From NCBI GenBank assembly GCA_900317365.1, contig ONGM01000013.1, forward strand, positions 1 through 56,461: 56,461 nucleotides of DNA, written 5' to 3'. Made by a program: the position numbers and the translations under genes. The first letter of the stretch is position 1; the number at the start of each line of letters is the position of its first letter. Below the pieces are notes generated by a model, which saw only the letters and a list, made by a program, of their open reading frames with translations, was not told the DNA's origin and did no database searches. Shown piece by piece: positions 54,261-56,461 of the stretch. This stretch comes from an uncultured Planctomycetota bacterium (GTDB taxonomy: Bacteria; Planctomycetota; Planctomycetia; Pirellulales; Thermoguttaceae).

Positions 54261-54299
54261 AGACGGGTTCGGTCTCGTGCCGAATCCGTCTTCCTTGTT
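54261..54299 (+). terminator. Terminator between the two phosphatase genes
   Basis: AGACGGGTTCGG (54261-54272) pairs with CCGAATCCGTCT (54280-54291), one G-T wobble, seven-base loop, followed by TCTTCCTTGTT. It ends 16 bp before the next ATG, so it may act as an attenuator between the two genes. Confidence 0.6.
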
Positions 54300-54314
54300 A
54301 TAAGGTGAGAGCCA

Positions 54315-55697
54315 ATGAAATCGTTTTCTTCTATCTTCAAGCGATCAAGCGTTCATGAACGATTTAATCGCAGAACGTTCGTCTCAAGCGTCTTCGTCGG
54401 CGCCGCGTCCGTTCGCTTTGCGCACAGAACAGAATCATGCAACGCGATTGATGAGTTGCCGCCTGGCGTTGAACCCACCAACCCACGAGAGCTTCTCTAT
54501 CCGACGCCGGAAAACAAAAGCGTCGTTTTCTCTCGAGAATTCGGTTCCTTTGCCGCTTCTTTTCCTATGCTACAAAACGTCGCGGAGGACAGTGCGTCGA
54601 TTGTATGGGCGCTAAACGCCCCGTCTACCGGTTGGGTCGAATGGGGACCGACGCCGGCGCTCGGAAAGATCGCGCGAAATTCTGAGTTTGGATTAAATCC
54701 ATATGAAAAGGACTTTCTTTCCGCGCGAATCACCGGACTGCAGCCGAACACCCGCTACTATTACCGGACGGCGACTTGCGGCTTTACGTACAGAAACGCT
54801 TACGACAAAACATGCAAACCGGCTCAGTTCAGCGACGTCTATTCGTTCAAAACGTCAGGCGCAAATGAATCTCGCGCCTCTTTTGCTGTGATGAACGACA
54901 CGCACAATCAAATCGGAACGATTGAAAAACTTCTCGATCGATTCGACGAACTTAATCCAGATTTGCTTATTTGGAACGGCGATCTTTGCCATCGTTACCC
55001 TTCTTCCTATATCGTTAAAACAACAATTGCCAATCCTTGCGATCGCGCCTACGCTAGCGAACGTCCCCTAATCCTTTCCAAAGGAAATCATGACCGTTGG
55101 GGTCCTTTTGCCCATAAATTCACAACAATTTTCACACCATGGATTCACAAGAATCCCAGATACCGGTCGCTTGGTTATAACGTCGCTTTTCGACAAGGCC
55201 CGTTGGGGCTCGTGATCCCAGACACGGCGGATACCAAAGCGGATAGCGCTAAAAGCAGCGCCGGCATTTTTTCCTCGGAACCATACCGCAAACTTCAGGC
55301 AGAATGGTTGGAAGAAGCGTTGACGTCCGACGAAATCGCGTCGGCGCCATATTTAATCGCATTTTGTCATATTCCGCTATTCAATCACACGGCGACAAAA
55401 GAGGAGTCGAAAAATAGCGAGCTAGGCTGGGCTGCTTATCACGCTTGCGCGTATGATTTCGGACCTCTTCTAGATAAGCACGGCGTTCAATTGTTGATCG
55501 CGGCGCACCGTCACAAGTTTGCCTATTCCGAACCGACGGCGGAACGTCCCTGGGCTCAACTGCTCGGCGGAGGTCCGCTCTTAGAAAACGCGACTTGCAT
55601 CTACGCCGAAGCGGATCAAAACTCACTAGCGGTAACTTGTGAAAAGCTCAGCGACAAATCGATTTTGGGAAGTTGGCGTTTTAATCCCCGATTCTAA
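54315..55697 (+). CDS. Tat-exported purple-acid-phosphatase-like metallophosphoesterase (copy 2)
   Basis: The 460-residue paralogue of the preceding gene has a long n-region before its Tat signal (NRRTFVSSVFVGAASV). The FN3-like domain repeats almost word for word (STGWVEWGPTPALGKIARN). The metal motifs MNDTHN, WNGDLC, KGNHDR, FCHIPLF and AHRH are intact. Differences are concentrated in loops: copy 2 has a Lys/Ser-rich insertion after the TAD segment and a TATKEESKNS loop near the last motifs. Both copies end with SWxFxPR. The pair arose by tandem duplication, and both are probably functional. AAGGTGAGAG before the ATG could serve as the ribosome binding site. Confidence 0.92.
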   Translation: MKSFSSIFKRSSVHERFNRRTFVSSVFVGAASVRFAHRTESCNAIDELPPGVEPTNPRELLYPTPENKSVVFSREFGSFAASFPMLQNVAEDSASIVWALNAPSTGWVEWGPTPALGKIARNSEFGLNPYEKDFLSARITGLQPNTRYYYRTATCGFTYRNAYDKTCKPAQFSDVYSFKTSGANESRASFAVMNDTHNQIGTIEKLLDRFDELNPDLLIWNGDLCHRYPSSYIVKTTIANPCDRAYASERPLILSKGNHDRWGPFAHKFTTIFTPWIHKNPRYRSLGYNVAFRQGPLGLVIPDTADTKADSAKSSAGIFSSEPYRKLQAEWLEEALTSDEIASAPYLIAFCHIPLFNHTATKEESKNSELGWAAYHACAYDFGPLLDKHGVQLLIAAHRHKFAYSEPTAERPWAQLLGGGPLLENATCIYAEADQNSLAVTCEKLSDKSILGSWRFNPRF

Positions 55698-55726
55698 TAT
55701 GGTATTGTTGCCTGCAAAAATGAGAT

Positions 55727-55762
55727 AAAAAACGCTCCAACGCGGAAATTCACGTTGGAGCG
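55727..55762 (-). terminator. Terminator of the right-edge minus-strand gene
   Basis: A perfect 10-bp stem (CGCTCCAACG 55733-55742 with CGTTGGAGCG 55753-55762). On the minus strand it runs straight into TTTTTT (55732-55727). It stands 210 bp beyond the stop of the minus-strand gene, and the stretch between shows no gene. It lies 30 bp after the plus-strand phosphatase but has no T-run in that direction. Confidence 0.8.
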
Positions 55763-55972
55763 AAGAAAAACTAAGACGAGCGTACTATTTAGAGTACTCG
55801 CAAACTTCGTAAAAACTCGGATGAAACGCGGCGCGGTTGCCAAAGTGGTTGCATTTCAGTGAAACAGAGGCGTTAGAGCCTGAGTTCGTCCGGCGCGTTC
55901 GACCGGTTTTTACCGTGTGAAACCACGAAAGAGCGTTTTCCGTAGCTTCCGTCGCGAAACTTTTAGCGAGCG

Positions 55973-56461
55973 TTACGCTCCAACTAACAATCTTCCCCGA
56001 TAAGAATAAACCCAAACCAACAAGATTGTCAAGCAAGCCAACGCGATCAAACCCCACTTCCAATAGGTCGACGGTTCCGGCGCGACCGTTCTCTGGAGTT
56101 GTCTCGCAAGCATGCCCTCGTTCTGCTTTTTAACGACCTCCAAAAGAGACGCGAGACCGTCGCGCGCCTCCTTTTGGAACGTCTCGTCTTTTTCCCGCCA
56201 TGCCCGCAACGAGGCGAATAGCTCGCCTTCGTTCCCGCCTTCTCTACTCGCTATTAGCTCAATCTGCCTGCGTTGCTCCTCGACGGCGGCGGTCAGTTCC
56301 CTCAGCCTCGCCCCTACGGTGCGTATCGACCCGATTGGCGTTTCCGAATCATACGGGTCGTCCTCCTCCGCGACCGGTTCCCGCGCCCGCCGCGTTGCGT
56401 AGGCGACCGTCTCGTCCTTCGACTGCGCGTCGCTCGGATAAACCAACGTAATAACGCCAAC
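55973..56461 (-). CDS. Coiled-coil protein with C-terminal membrane helix (5' end cut by window edge)
   Basis: The minus-strand frame is open to the last base. The codons beyond the first possible start (TTG 56446) read VGVIT and continue off the window, so the beginning is missing. The visible 163 residues hold an acidic, Arg/Glu-rich stretch, a coiled coil (about residues 45-115, RLRELTAAVEEQRRQIELI and following), then one hydrophobic helix near the end (YWKWGLIALACLTILLVWVY) and a short tail of nine residues. This suggests a cytoplasmic coiled-coil protein fixed to the membrane by its C terminus. No family is recognised. Confidence 0.75.
   Translation of the reverse strand, partial: VGVITLVYPSDAQSKDETVAYATRRAREPVAEEDDPYDSETPIGSIRTVGARLRELTAAVEEQRRQIELIASREGGNEGELFASLRAWREKDETFQKEARDGLASLLEVVKKQNEGMLARQLQRTVAPEPSTYWKWGLIALACLTILLVWVYSYRGRLLVGA

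Overview
The window looks like part of the chromosome of a planctomycete, probably a Pirellulales/Thermoguttaceae-type bacterium from a fibre-rich habitat. This is inferred from gene content, not from a marker-gene tree. The supporting features are a giant exported protein with an N-terminal LEPR-XLL-type motif, a zinc-ribbon/GYF_2 membrane protein, an SUMF1-like protein, a transmembrane Ser/Thr kinase, SpoIIE-type phosphatases, Tat-exported phosphatases, exported Gfo/Idh-era sugar genes and a UvrC without its usual C-terminal HhH domain. Both ends of the window cut through genes.

Left part (1-14.9 kb): the tail of a surface beta-helix/FN3 protein; a small membrane-anchored DUF3574-like protein; a 1690-residue exported protein with a glycosidase-like (GHL10-like) core; a TIGR03960-type radical SAM protein; a Tat-exported metallophosphatase; an overlapping pair of membrane proteins, one with a long coiled coil; a solitary LutC-like LUD protein; and a glyoxalase II-like hydrolase.

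Middle (15-33.7 kb): two tandem paralogous membrane sensors with HAMP and PP2C/SpoIIE phosphatase domains; the translation factor EttA; a tRNA-Leu(UAG) that shares a bidirectional terminator with ettA; a zinc-ribbon/GYF protein; then a carbohydrate locus. The locus holds a Gfo/Idh/MocA oxidoreductase transcribed away from GH51 arabinofuranosidase, SMP-30-like lactonase, GH106-like glycosidase, acetylxylan esterase-like hydrolase and an exported sugar isomerase/epimerase. Together these could deacetylate and dismantle an arabinose/rhamnose-bearing plant glycan outside the cytoplasm and feed oxidised or isomerised sugars inward.

Housekeeping part (33.8-45.7 kb): thiamine pyrophosphokinase, ROK kinase, flavodoxin, PolB-like 3'-5' exonuclease, EF-P with its beta-lysylation enzyme EpmB transcribed divergently, UvrC, glycerophosphodiesterase, an RluA-family pseudouridine synthase, a membrane Ser/Thr kinase and RNase III.

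Right part (45.9-56.5 kb): SUMF1-like protein, a 1256-residue CAP/Calx-beta surface protein, a C69 dipeptidase, two tandem Tat-exported purple-acid-phosphatase-like proteins and the cut end of a coiled-coil/TM protein. I saw no insertion sequence, phage module, CRISPR array, restriction system or clear defence island. The most distinctive points are the shared terminators, a recurrent TTGCCT-16-TATAWT promoter pattern, the diverged second SpoIIE phosphatase, the exported isomerase, the truncated UvrC and the large surface proteins.
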